From Pseudoips prasinana (taxonomy: Eukaryota; Arthropoda; Insecta; Lepidoptera; Nolidae), in assembly GCA_951640165.1 (NCBI GenBank), contig OX621240.1, positions 35,406,713 to 35,470,712 of the forward strand: a DNA stretch of 64,000 nt, in the 5' to 3' direction. Shown one piece after another: positions 1 to 10,234 of the stretch. The translations under genes were made by a program, and so were the position numbers. How positions within the stretch are numbered: the stretch's first letter is position 1; every line of letters starts with the position of its first letter. The notes below the pieces were generated by a model, which had not been told where the DNA came from, did not search any database, and worked only from the letters and a program-made list of their open reading frames with translations.

Positions 1-27
1 TCCAATGAATTAATTTTGGGAACAAAA

Positions 28-275
28 ACACAATACATAATATGACCCACTTAAGTATGACTTCAGATTTGGCCGGTTGTTATGAGATGCATAGGTTTTG
101 TGTATGTAGCTTGAAGAATTTTTTTCATATTTGACGTTTTTACCGAGTTTTTTTCTTGTTGACTTGTTCTAGACTTTAAGTCCGCTCTTATAAACAACCC
201 ATTTAAGTATACTAATGACATAATATATGACTCACTTAATGATGACTATGGCTTTGGCGGTGTTGTTATTCGACA
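28..275. repeat. Tandem pair of a dispersed ~125-bp repeat
   Basis: Two related copies lie head to tail (about 28-150 and 158 onward). Both carry a ctcacttaa/ccacttaag block followed by a gatgac-like stretch and a tgtatgtagc-tgaagaa block. The second copy is interrupted: its last block reappears at about 966-1000, beyond the LINE-D fragment. A third copy starts near 6798. The family is not recognised. Confidence 0.5.
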
Positions 276-289
276 CATATTTTATTTAT

Positions 290-982
290 TTATTTAGCAC
301 ACCAACAATAACCTACAACGTTACCTAAATTAATAAACTGATAAAGAGAAAAAAAAACAACTATTAAATTAAATTAAACATGACTAGTATTATTCAAAAG
401 AAAGTGCCTGTATGTAAAAAAAGTCATGGAGAAAATATCTACCTTATTGTTAGTTGATTTAGACAGTTCGTTATAAAGCCTTGCAATACGTGTGAGAGGA
501 CTTAAACAGGTATATCAAATACACGATGTTGCCGCATACCGCGATAGTTTAAAATGAAAATATTTAATTAGTTCAGCATCGACGTTACCATTTATTATTT
601 TGTGAAGATATAATAAGTCTGATATATCACGTATTTCCTTTAAGCTTATCATCTTAAAATGCGCCAATCTGTCTTCATATTCAGGAACAGATCTCCGTAA
701 TCCATTTATTGTGCAAAGATACCTGACAAAGCGAGCTTGGATAGATTCAACACTGGCACTGTGTGTTACATAATAGGGAGACCATATACTTGAGCAATAG
801 TCTAGAACACTCCTGACCAGAGCATTGTACAACAGAATGACACTACTATTATTACGGAAAGGTTTTGACATCCTGATTATAAATCCCAGTGCCTTCCTAG
901 CTTTGAGTATCATTTGTTCAATATGCTGGCGGAACGATAGCGACGCATCGAAAATTATTCCTAGATTATTTGTATGTAGCAT
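290..982 (-). pseudogene. LINE-D fragment: C-terminal end of a non-LTR reverse transcriptase ORF
   Basis: The minus-strand reading 982-515 (155 codons) starts inside the 'thumb' region that follows the RT catalytic core of Jockey/CR1-type LINEs: NLGIIFD, then the LVRSVLDYCSSIWSP block, then a C-terminal tail typical of ORF2. The catalytic YADD block and the endonuclease are absent, so this is a 5'-truncated copy, the usual product of incomplete target-primed reverse transcription. Sequence left of the stop, to about 290, is AT-rich 3' UTR ending in a TTTA-rich tail (poly-A on the minus strand). It lies within the second copy of the repeat at 28-275. It cannot make a functional enzyme. The exact clade is uncertain. 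Confidence 0.75.
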
Positions 983-1002
983 GAAGAACTCTGTTCATAT
1001 TG

Positions 1003-1180
1003 AAAGAAGAAAGAAAGAAAGAAAAATATATTTATTCCGAAAAACAAGCACAGACATTAATAATATATAGGTACACATAAAGAAGTTCTTAATTGCTATC
1101 TGTGCGAGTCCGAATTGGTCCCATCTCAGCACTAGCTGCGCCATTACTGTTGCAGCGCTGGTTTTCTGATGGAACCAGGT
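1003..1180 (-). repeat. LINE/SINE 3'-tail remnant with GAAA-rich edge
   Basis: A gaaagaaagaaag edge is followed by a tttattccgaaaa-acaagcacaga block and a tcccatctcagcactagctg block. The same order recurs at 25395-25560 and, shortened, at 48475-48540. This is the signature of one dispersed 3' end; the parent element is not recognised. Confidence 0.5.
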
Positions 1181-1880
1181 AAAAAATAATAATCGGACAA
1201 TTCATGTGTTAGTACAGCTAGCATTTCAATTTTAAAATTATCTGAACATTAATAATCTTACTTACAACTAATTAAAATACTAAATATGTGGATATGGAGA
1301 CTTATAAAATAAAAATATTAATAACTACAAACACTAATTTTACATACGCAACATACACAGTATATAAAAAATTATAATAATTTTTGTGATTATGTCGACA
1401 TTCTTATCACATTTTTTCATTTATTTCGACACACCAAAAACCAACTAATTACGACTAACTCGACTATTGATCAATATACATGAATTATATAATCTATGTT
1501 ACTAATCAAGCCGAGTTGTCTGTCATCCTTACATACTCTTGGATTCTGACTGTCAGATGAAAGAAAAAGGGACGCGGAATTTGAATCACATAAAAACAAT
1601 AAACAAAGTACAATAATAAACTGGGAGCTTATAAATCTATGTGCACAACAAATTATTTTGGTGCATTATACGCAGTACTAAATGAATAGCGTGTTTGGTG
1701 TATAGGTACGAGTGGTGATTGTGATTTTTTGAGATAAAGCTGAAATATGCATGAAAAACAACTGATGGAGTAATGGCGATGCTATTACCATGGACTTCGT
1801 CGCTGCGTGAACGATAGGGCATTGTTGTTTGAGCTGACACAAGCCGCTAAAAGGGTGTGGTTATTTTGCGATACTCCTTC
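1181..1880. other. AT-rich stretch without a recognised feature
   Basis: No long ORF, tandem repeat or inverted repeat was noticed. The right end probably grades into the 3' UTR of LINE-C. Confidence 0.4.
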
Positions 1881-1949
1881 CCACCAAAATGTGCATAAAG
1901 ACGGGTAAGTTCAGCCTTGTAAAATACTACTTGTACTGAGCTTGTGAAT

Positions 1950-2083
1950 TTATGACATTAGTTTTTGTCGGTCTAACAATTCTTTTTTATATTTGTTACT
2001 AAACGTATGCAATGTTTGTAGACACTTCAAAGGGGGTGGTATATTGCACCAGACCTTTGCGGCCGCATATTTGAAGGATCCAC
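1950..2083 (-). CDS. LINE-C ORF2, C-terminal segment (separated by the MULE)
   Basis: On the minus strand, after one copy of the 8-bp target duplication, the frame of the large LINE-C ORF continues here for 44 codons to a TAA stop. The continuation includes a GSFKYAAAKVW stretch, the basic and aromatic tail commonly found at the end of LINE ORF2 proteins. It is too short to be noticed alone; its identity rests on the phase match across the MULE. Confidence 0.7.
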
Positions 2084-2091
2084 GGAATGCT

Positions 2092-2203
2092 CCCTCCGGC
2101 CGTGATGGCAACTGAGTTTGGCAACCAGTTGCTTAAAAATATTGGATATTCTTTTTACTCAACCAGTTGCCAAAGACGAATGTCGATTCTTGATACGCAC
2201 CTA
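2092..2203 (+). repeat. MULE left terminal inverted repeat (112 bp)
   Basis: Matches the reverse complement of 4266-4377 with essentially no differences by eye. It contains repeated caaccagttgc motifs, also seen just inside the right end (about 4217-4245), which are candidate transposase-binding sites. Confidence 0.9.
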
Positions 2204-2603
2204 GTTGCCAACTAAGATTTTCTCAAAAGGTGTGGTTACTTAAGAAGAATTACCACTCTCAGTTCGTAACGAACATCAGTTGTGGAAATCAAAATAAGGA
2301 CTAAGGTCTGTATTATATTAAATTAGGATGTTTTCAATCAGATGCATATAAAATTTGGTTTCTATTGAATTTGTTTGATAAAATTTCTTAAGAGTTGCGT
2401 CATCGAAAGGGAACAAGGGTAGGTACATTATGTTTCAAATAATAATATCGTGAAAACAACATAATACAGGTGTCTATGCCTTTATTCCATGTAATTACCT
2501 AACTACAGCTTAAAGTTACTGAAAATTAACAACTAGGTTCCCCATTTGCAACAAAATTGAAATTATAAGTACACTTCGAATTTAGTAGGTAGTTAATATG
2601 TCT

Positions 2604-3965
2604 TTAGAATGGGATAACAAATGGACTGATAATTTCGAGACAGTGTCCGACACTAATTTTGTTTTCATTTAAAGTTTTTATCGCTAACCCAATTTCCTCA
2701 TCGATCTCCTCGTACTCCTTCTTTTTTTTAGGTGTAATTTTTTTCAAATCATAGTATGTCGCTTCAGATTCTAAAACATCGAGTAGATGTGCCAACGTTG
2801 GATTTTTCTTACCAATAAAACTGTTGATCTTTCTATGCCATCCCTCTATATTGTTATTAGTTCTAAATTTTTCAGTTTCACAACAACAAGATTCAGCAAA
2901 AAAATCTTTATTAACCCACTGCTTTTGGAAATATTTATTAAACATATTGATTTCCTCACCAACAGGTCTTTTTGCCATTACATAATCATATCCTTCTCTT
3001 AAGTATTTTTTTGGTAACCGTGCAATTCCAATACATCTCGCCACATGCCTTTTTTTTACTCTAGTTTTTATTTGTAAGGCCTTCGCTTTTTTCCATAACG
3101 CATGGTTGAAGTGATAGTAACATCCCTTAAAAAGTATACCAGGAAATATGTCTTTAAATGCATTAATTGCTGCAATTTCGAAATCCAATGTAATTTTTTT
3201 TGGATTCCAGGTAGGAATTTGAGATTTAATTATACTGAACAAAATTTTATATGTGTTATTTCTTTTATCGGGAAGAAGTGCGAAAAATAATGGAGTTATG
3301 ATATTGTTAATTTCATCATAGCCATGAATGGTATACAACTGTTTAAAGGCTTTTGGGCAACTTCTGAAAGTGCCATCAGCAAAGAAATGATTGAAATTAC
3401 TCATTTTTGTTGTCACATCACGAATACAAAATACAATGATTCTAAAATCTCCATCTTCATATTCACAAAGATAAAAATGTTGGTACTTCATGGGTATTTC
3501 AACGTCCGTAGCATTTGAGAAACGCATTTTTGTGGTACCAACTACTTTGTTTCGCCCATTGTAAAGGTCACTTTTCACACTGCTGAACTTTGGTATATCG
3601 CCGACGAAATTATATCCATCGTTTTTTAAATCACGAACCATATTGTCGTATTGTTTGGGGATTGATTCAAAATTGCAACTACTCACTCTCTTGAGATCAT
3701 CCAATTTTTTCAAAAATGTGGTTTTCGCAAAATTACGTCTGCAATCGGTTTCGTGTGCTCTTTGCATTATTATCTCATTACGAGTATTTAAAGTAATATT
3801 ACCTCTGCATCCTTTTGTAAGGCTACATTTCCAAAATGAGTTTTTATTTACATATATTTTTTTACGGCTGTAACGCCTACCATCGTACAACGCAGAAACA
3901 CCTCCTCTTCTTGAACTAATGAATTCAATGTTAGATGTATTTGGGTATACATTTAAAGTAGACAT
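2604..3965 (-). CDS. MULE transposase with N-terminal FLYWCH zinc finger (453 aa)
   Basis: Predicted to bind the inverted ends and catalyse cut-and-paste transposition in the nucleus. Residues about 15-75 fit a FLYWCH-type finger: F15, Y27 and Y32, W45, C47, C53, H71. The MULE catalytic core follows: first D at 197 (FFADGTF), second D at 261 (TLDFE), the family's C-x2-H pair at C282/H285 (GCYYH), and E374 (NNNIEGWH). All three acidic residues are present and the frame is uninterrupted, so the protein could be functional. The start at 3965 precedes the finger with little extra sequence. FLYWCH plus MULE is an established combination in animal elements. Subfamily is not assigned. Confidence 0.88.
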   Translation of the reverse strand: MSTLNVYPNTSNIEFISSRRGGVSALYDGRRYSRKKIYVNKNSFWKCSLTKGCRGNITLNTRNEIIMQRAHETDCRRNFAKTTFLKKLDDLKRVSSCNFESIPKQYDNMVRDLKNDGYNFVGDIPKFSSVKSDLYNGRNKVVGTTKMRFSNATDVEIPMKYQHFYLCEYEDGDFRIIVFCIRDVTTKMSNFNHFFADGTFRSCPKAFKQLYTIHGYDEINNIITPLFFALLPDKRNNTYKILFSIIKSQIPTWNPKKITLDFEIAAINAFKDIFPGILFKGCYYHFNHALWKKAKALQIKTRVKKRHVARCIGIARLPKKYLREGYDYVMAKRPVGEEINMFNKYFQKQWVNKDFFAESCCCETEKFRTNNNIEGWHRKINSFIGKKNPTLAHLLDVLESEATYYDLKKITPKKKKEYEEIDEEIGLAIKTLNENKISVGHCLEIISPFVIPF

Positions 3966-4142
3966 GTTGATGTCTCCGGAACAGACTATTATACTGGTCT
4001 TAAATCGTACACATACTCGTGCAGTAAATACAGTAATCTAATGTGTATTACACATATATTGCAATTAATCGATAACCTCAAGAGGCAAATAAAATGATAG
4101 ATGTCAACTACGTCAGTAACAAAAGAAAATATATTCTGAACA

Positions 4143-4190
4143 TCTGAAAAAAGTTTGAATTCTTAAGTCTGAAAAAAGTTTGAATTCTTA
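4143..4190. repeat. Short direct repeat inside the MULE
   Basis: The 23-base block tctgaaaaaagtttgaattc plus tta occurs twice in a row, between the transposase start and the right inverted repeat. It may be a slippage product or a paired binding site. Confidence 0.7.
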
Positions 4191-4265
4191 GCAGATTTGG
4201 TTGAGTAACAAGAAAGTTTTTACTCCTTCGGCAACTGGTTGCGAAACTGAAAAGGTAAAATATTA

Positions 4266-4377
4266 TAGGTGCGTATCAAGAATCGACATTCGTCTTTGGC
4301 AACTGGTTGAGTAAAAAGAATATCCAATATTTTTAAGCAACTGGTTGCCAAACTCAGTTGCCATCACGGCCGGAGGG
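4266..4377 (-). repeat. MULE right terminal inverted repeat (112 bp)
   Basis: Reverse complement of 2092-2203. The inner boundary is where the match stops, after gcaccta read inward. The adjacent copy of the target duplication is 4378-4385. Confidence 0.9.
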
Positions 4378-6769
4378 GGAATGCTGCAGTCTTATGTCTC
4401 GGGGTTAAGATCAGGTGAGCTGAAGACCTGGTTCTGTAACTATTAACGTCCATTGACCATGTTAATTTCTCGTAAAGATACTCAGGCCTCTTGTTCGCAA
4501 CCACACCAAATACTAGGGTTGCTAGGTGTAGTAATCTACGCTCTGACATTTTTAACATGTTCGCACTATTTATGTATGTAGTTACATGTGTTCGTGGGGG
4601 CACATTGAAGCAGAAACGAGCGCAGGCATTTTGTACCCGTTGTATTAGCCTTTGTGTTCTTGCCAGTAGGCAGGCCCCATACACTGTGTCTGCATAATTT
4701 AGACGAGAGAGGATAAGCGACTCACATAACAATATGCGTATGTCAGTGTTTATGTATGGTCTTATCTGATATAGCAGTTTGAGGCGATAAAAGCAATTTT
4801 GGACTGCACTTGCTACATGCTTTTCAAAGTGTAGTTGTGGGTCGAAAATAACTCCCAGGTTGCGAGCCTCATATACCTGCTCTATAGAATTTCCATTGAT
4901 TATAACAGTGGGGTGATACTGCTCCATTAGATCTATGGTGTGTTTTGACCCTATAATCATAAATTTAGACTTTGATGGGTTTAGGACTAGTGTGTTTTCA
5001 GTTGCCCATTTGGATACTCTATTCAAATCATCATTTATTTTTCTTATAGAGTCAAGACAGTCTGCGGGATGGCATGAGAGATACAGTTGCAGATCATCTG
5101 CATATTGATGGAATTTACAATAAGTAATAGAATGGACGATGTCAGCACTGTAAATCAAAAACAACAGGGGCCCAAGAATGGAGCCTTGTGGCACACCTCT
5201 ATTTACTTGACGAAGTGAGGATGAAGATTCATGACTATTTTTGTTACCACCAATTCGTACTAGTTGGTATCTCTTTGTAAGGTAACTATGAAACCATTTA
5301 ACCGTCTCTGCATTGCACCCGTAGTACGTCAGTTTGGACAGTAGAAGTGAAATATTTATACAGTCGAATGCACGAGAGAAGTCTAGTAACGTTAATAAAG
5401 TTCCCATACCCTGATCCCTGGCCTGGAGTATATTATCTACTACATCAATTAAAGCTGTAGAAGTGCTGTAGCCTTTACGGAAGCCTGATTGCCTTGAAGG
5501 TAAAATACCAAATTGTTCTACATATTTGCTTAATTGGTCACATACCACCCTCTCCAGAATTTTGGATATACATGGCAATAAGCTAATTGGGCGAAGATCC
5601 TTGATATCATTGGGACTATTTGTTTTAGGTATTGGTCTTACAATTGCAGTCTTCCATAAGTCAGGAAAAGTTGATGTTGACACTGATCTGTTTATGATTC
5701 TTGTGAGAGTGGTCAGAGTTTGTGGCAGAGTCAGTCTCAACATGTCCAGTGATATGTCATCTATTCCCATGGCATTAGACCTAAGGTTACAGATAATCTT
5801 TGATACCTGTTCCTCATTAACAAACTGAATTTTAAAACAGCCACAACCAAACCTGTCAAATTCAAACTGCGTTAGATGAGATATAGTTACTTCATCATTA
5901 CCAGTTATGTTTAGGAAGTGATTGTTTAAGACTTCAGGATTATTGCAGTGCTGTGGTAAATCTTGGCTTTGGGTTTTGTGTGTTGTTAAGTTTTTCTTAA
6001 TGGACTTCCATAATATCTTAGGTTGTTTTATTTTGCTGTTAATGTGTGTCTTAAAGTAAGCACTCTTTTCTCGGTCAATGGCTTCCCTTACTTCATATTT
6101 AAGTTTTTTATAGAATTTTATATGAATGTCAGATTTGGTCCGCCTAGACTTAATGTGCTGTTTGTCCCTTATTTGCATCATATCTTTAATAGTGTTGGTG
6201 ATCCAGGGATAAGATGCTTCTTTAACAAATTTTTTTTTAACTGAAGCATGAAGGTCAAATAAAGTTGTTATGAAGTTGTTAAGAGTCTCGACCATGTAAT
6301 TGACATTGTCCAACTTGTCTATAGAGTCCCAGTCTATACACCCTATATCATACTGGAATGGTTCATGCAGTATGTCATTTAATGGCCGATATCTTATCCA
6401 GAATGGGGCAGGTTTATAAACCTTAAAGTTAAGGTCAGCTGTGACTATAGCATGATGTCCAAGGTCAGGTATGTGGTTTACTGATACTCCATAGACAGAG
6501 GCATCAGTGCAAATCAAGTCAATCAAGGTCGCACTGTGGTCAGTATAATGAGTTGGTTCTGTAATTACATTAATGAGATTGGTGCTGTGCAGAAAACAGT
6601 TAAGTAGGTTCACTTTGTTATCAGAGGTATTAAATAAATTAATGTTAAAATCTCCAAGTAATAATATTTTATCAACATGCCGGAAAGAAGTAACAGAATC
6701 AGTAATGGCGTCAAGAAATACGCTGACATCGAGCCAGGGCGGCCTGTACGCGGTGCCGACTACCACTGA
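4378..6769 (-). CDS. LINE-C ORF2: endonuclease C-terminal half plus reverse transcriptase
   Basis: Encodes the C-terminal part of an APE-type endonuclease (GTAYRPPW, LLGDFNIN, DHSATLIDLI, GHHAIV) and then a complete non-LTR reverse transcriptase. RT landmarks in order are the LRPISLLPC block, the SGFRKGYST block, LLDFSRAFD (first catalytic Asp), GVPQGSILGPLLFLIY, and HQYADDLQLY with the catalytic YADD, then the NLGVIFD thumb. The open stretch is about 797 codons before it runs into MULE sequence; the last few codons of the visible ORF (down to 4364) belong to the MULE, and the true C terminus is at 1950-2083. There is no authentic start codon because the 5' end is truncated; 6766 is only a GTG. 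Jockey/CR1 superfamily; finer clade uncertain. Confidence 0.85.
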
Positions 6770-6797
6770 TGATGTTGTTAACGATTTCTTTTGTTAT

Positions 6798-6990
6798 TGC
6801 CTTGTTCTAGACTTTAAGTCGGCTCCTATAAATTACCTATTTAACAATACTAATATATATGACTCACTTAAGGATGACTTAGGTTTTAACCTTGTTTTTA
6901 TTTGGTGCATTTTTTTATCTGTAGCATGAAAACGACTCATGCTACGGACAAAAAAGCACCATCTGTTGGGTGCTGTGTGGTTTACGGCAT
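6798..6990. repeat. Third copy of the 28-275 repeat, ending in a hairpin
   Basis: It shares the cttgttctagactttaagtc block and the gactcactta-ggatgactta block with 158-260, then a tgtagcatgaa block. It abuts the truncated 5' end of LINE-C. A hairpin occupies 6903-6961. Confidence 0.6.
6903..6961. repeat. Hairpin, arms about 25-27 bp
   Basis: Arm 6903-6929 (tggtgc ... gtagcatga) pairs with 6937-6961 (tcatgctac ... gcacca), with a 2-nt length difference, two mismatches and a 7-nt loop. Confidence 0.75.
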
Positions 6991-8060
6991 AGAATATTCC
7001 TGCCCCATGTTATCCCGTGCGTTGCATAGTTAATGCTTACTTGAACATGATGTAGCCTTAGTCATCTATTAATTATGCCGGAAAAATGAATTTGATGTTT
7101 GGAATCCAAAGTCTTGTGATGATTTAATGAAATTACTGAAGTATGTTCTTTTTTGATATAATTTTGAATTGGTGTATTCGTATTTTATTTATTTTTCCTT
7201 ACGTTTAATTTTGTTGTATATTTTAAAAGCATGAAATTCATAACAAAAAACTAGAGGCCAAAATGCGTGTTAAATGGGATTAAGTAAGTAGTTAGATATT
7301 TAGTAGCGTACTCCAGGTAGTCAGGCACCAGTTTTTGTCCAGTTGTGTACGAAATCCAGCTGATGATTATACAGGGTATTTAAACATAAGGATTCTAGAG
7401 ATCGAAAAAAAGAAACTGAGGAAAAATTTTGGTGATTTAAACTTAAGATGGAGACATACTGATTGGTGACATATCTGAGTCCATTGCCAGTTTAAGTTTC
7501 AGATTTATCTGTCGTCGAACTAGGGTAAAAATACCGTCTGAGACCATCTGGACCCTCCCATTTTGGCTTTCCTTCTCATTTCAAGTGCAATTTCTAGAAG
7601 TTTTGCATAACTATTATAACACTTTGTAGCCATCCTTTCATAATATTTGGCAACATATTATAATGGGTTAATTACTGTGTCGCTATGAGTTTCACAGCCA
7701 GATAGCGGCCGAATCAGTTGAAAAAACTAATCTATTTTATTTGATGTTTTGCCTTCAAAAACTTTTTAGTACTCGTATATAAACTCATAACTCAAATTAC
7801 ATATATTTATGTTGTAATTCTAAAGTTACAACAAAAAAGAATTTGCTTAATTTTAAACCATATCCAAACTTTGGTCGGCAAATTCATTAGTACATTTTCG
7901 CAGGTGGTATAAAACTGTTCACTGACTCTATTCCATATTAGCACAGACTTATAAGTGAAAAAATAAGTTTTAAATATCTAACGTAAAGAAAATTCAAACC
8001 TTTCAAAGGGTGTTGTCAGAATTTACATTGTAGTCGAAGGCTACAGTCATAAAGTTAGAG
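6991..8060. other. AT-rich, no gene recognised
   Basis: A short piece at 6985-7035 (ggcatagaat...ccatgttatcccgtg) resembles the 5' side of the LINE 3'-end family seen at 31430-31655. Nothing else is recognised. Confidence 0.35.
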
Positions 8061-8159
8061 TTATAATTATCATGTCCCACTACGGAACTAAATGCCTGCT
8101 ATGGATGTTGTACTTCGACTTCTTTTTAGATTTTTATCCAACTACTCGTACCATTTTTT

Positions 8160-8900
8160 TTAACGAGGTGAAAATGGTATCATGTAGCATTTCCGTGGGG
8201 AGGCGACAATATGTAGGGCTCCCCTCTAAAACCACCACGGTAGCTAGCCTCACAGTGCATGTAGCGGGGGCTCTGGGTACTAGTGAACGATCACCCCAAT
8301 ACCCCCGCGTGCACTGTAGCCTCTGCGGAACTCTCACCCGGGGAGGAGAGAGAGCATGAATGCCTCCCCCTCTAGCTAAGACGCACAAGCGTGTTTAGGC
8401 AACCTGAGCTGCAGCAGGTTACCTACCTATTACCGGGACCGCTAAAACAAGACGAGTGGAGTTCCACTCCTCCAAACGCCAGCGATTCCAGGGGCGGCGC
8501 CCAGCCGGGAGAAGCCAGCCGGGCCCCGCATACTCTCGCGCCGGGATCAGCTCACAGCGCCGGAGCTACTCGTACCAAAAGCAGAGTATATAATATATAA
8601 TAGGCATCATCAGTGCCGGCACCAGCGTGAATTATTTGCGAAGCCGCTGCATCATACTGTCGCTAGAGCCAAGTGTCCAGTATGTCGAACCCTAGATATG
8701 CTAAACGCCCTCCTGATTGCCTATCCTGAATGCGATGTGTTTGCCGGTAGATGGCCAGACATTAGGCGAATATGTTTGGTTTTCTGCGAAAGAAAGTATG
8801 CAAGGATGTCCTGCAAGGATGTATTTTGTATTGAAATTTATATGTAACCCTAAAAATAAGTAATGTAATTGTTTCTATGTTAATTAATGTAATTGGTTAT
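8160..8900. repeat. GC-rich dispersed-element remnant
   Basis: GC content rises sharply between about 8190 and 8570 relative to the flanks. The segment includes imperfect inverted blocks (cagtgca-tgtagcggggg against cccccgcg-tgcactg at about 8251-8316). It is followed by an open stretch around 8620-8845 that is not recognisable as a protein family and ends near an AATAAATAAATAA tail at about 8920. The shape suggests a LINE-like 3' segment with a poly-A end, but the parent is not identified. Confidence 0.35.
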
Positions 8901-9029
8901 TAACCGTTTTATTTAACTATAAATAAATAAATAATTATCAATACTTAGTAACAGTTAACACATTAACGGAGTTAATTAACATTACCACATATATCAGTGT
9001 CATTTCATTGTGTGCAGTGCACTGTTGAT

Positions 9030-9085
9030 CCTGGCTTACAGGAGTTGCAGTGGTGGGTAAGAGGGAGGGACTAGTCCCGATAAAA
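9030..9085. repeat. Short dispersed repeat (ggcttacaggagttgcagtg block)
   Basis: This block, followed by gtaagagggaggga and gtcccgataaaaa, recurs at 41115-41165 as agcttacaggagttacagtg ... agtccctataaaaa. Confidence 0.5.
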
Positions 9086-9256
9086 AAAAAGAAAATACCA
9101 CATGTATCCAAGTTCGTAAATTCAGTGGTTTGTCGTTTTACAATTTCGTTAATTCTTAGGTTTAGAGAAACAAGGTGCTTTTTGGATGCTTTTATGATAT
9201 AAGAAACAACAATGTTATACGACAATGTTTCCATTTTAAAATGGTTTACTTACTTT

Positions 9257-9315
9257 CTGATGCCTTCTGTATATTACCTGACAAAATTCATCAGGTAATA
9301 TACATAAGGCATCAG
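9257..9315. repeat. Hairpin, arms 25 bp, 9-nt loop
   Basis: 9257-9281 (ctgatgcc ... acctga) is the reverse complement of 9291-9315 with one mismatch; the loop is caaaattca. Confidence 0.9.
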
Positions 9316-9378
9316 AATGTAGATATTTTAACCTTCAATCCCTTTCAGGTTCTCTCAACTGGTCAATCATATTTTTGA

Positions 9379-9700
9379 TTGTCCAACAGGGATCATAAAT
9401 CCTCACTTTGACTTATCTAGGTTAGGCTTTACGCCGTTAAATTACGAAAAATACTTACCAGCAGATCAAATTATGAGGTCCCTTGTTAACACCTTTACGG
9501 AGGATCTAGATGCCATTTATCGGCCTTCTTTTAAAATTCCAACAGATCTTCTTTAGTGCTCACATCTTTATCGAACTCAGTACTGCAAAGCTGCATTCTA
9601 AAAGGAATATGAAATGAGCAGCATCTTAGCTTTGAAACGAAGCCAATAGAAAGTGTCTCTAGAGATTCGTATACTGTAAAGAAGGATAGAGATTTAAATT
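9379..9700 (+). pseudogene. Coding-like stretch of unknown origin
   Basis: Frame +1 from 9379 stays open for about 59 codons with protein-like composition (for example RLGFTPLNYEKYLPADQ), stops at a TAG near 9556, and continues in the same frame as coding-like text broken by further TAA/TAG codons to about 9700. There is no start codon. An AG preceded by a T-rich run (about 9364-9390) could be a splice acceptor, so an exon is possible, but repeated in-frame stops favour a decayed gene or transposon fragment. I do not recognise the family. Confidence 0.25.
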
Positions 9701-10001
9701 CGATAGCCCTTTAAAAAATAGTTGGAGCTTTTTCAAGAATCAATCATGTATTCACTGAATATGAGTGTATACATAAAGGTTTTAACAAAATTGATAGGTT
9801 CATTATACTCTGTCTATATGTCGACGTGTAAATATTATTAAATTAGGGATTATAACAATAATTATAAATTATTACACTATTTTTAAAACAAATTAAATTA
9901 AAATACATTCGATTCAAATTTACCATTTCAATATGTAGGTATTATTGCATATTGCAATATATATTACACAATAAAATTACAATTACAGATAACATAACAG
10001 A

Positions 10002-10131
10002 TGTATCGTAACAAAAAAGGTCAAAATGGCGGTCAGTTGTCAGGTCAGTGTCAAAATGACATGTAACGGCATGTCATTTTGACACTGACTTGACAACTGA
10101 CCGCCATTTTGACCTTTTTTGTTACGATACA
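10002..10131. mobile_element. Foldback element: 62-bp arms, 6-nt loop
   Basis: 10003-10064 (tgtatcgtaacaaaaaagg ... aaaatgacatg) is the reverse complement of 10071-10132 (boundaries within a base or two) with one mismatch; the loop is taacgg. The whole unit is one snap-back hairpin, as in short MITEs. No convincing target duplication was found. Flanks are AT-rich. Confidence 0.85.
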
Positions 10132-10234
10132 GTAGATACGTAGCGTAAAAGACGACCTACGAAAGCCACCTTTATTTAAATACTAAATAAATCAGTCAAC
10201 GTTTTATTTAAAAACACTTTTCATCATAAAACCT

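Larger units (their letters stand above)
2092..4377 (-). mobile_element. Complete Mutator-like (MULE) DNA transposon, 2,286 bp
   Basis: Both ends carry the same inverted sequence starting ccctccggccgtgatgg. It is flanked by a perfect 8-bp target duplication, ggaatgct (2084-2091 and 4378-4385). MULEs characteristically make 8-10-bp duplications and have long inverted repeats. Its only long ORF (2604-3965, minus) is an intact transposase. The element interrupts LINE-C ORF2. Intact coding, near-identical ends and a clean duplication all point to a recent insertion and possible activity. Confidence 0.9.
1880..6797 (-). mobile_element. LINE-C: 5'-truncated Jockey/CR1-type non-LTR retrotransposon, split by a MULE
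   Basis: ORF2 runs from about 6769 down to 4378 and resumes at 2083, ending in a TAA at 1950-1952; the interval 2092-4377 is the inserted MULE. The 5' end is truncated within the endonuclease: an in-frame stop appears at about 6794-6796 where the sequence changes into a copy of the 28-275 repeat. The 3' limit near 1880 is approximate. Apart from the MULE, the reading frame has no stop over about 840 codons, which suggests a recent insertion. Confidence 0.75.

Noticed and set aside
8072..8600. ORFs of 69-95 codons in the GC-rich segment
   Set aside because: Open frames are expected in GC-rich DNA; opposite strands overlap and none shows a recognised motif.
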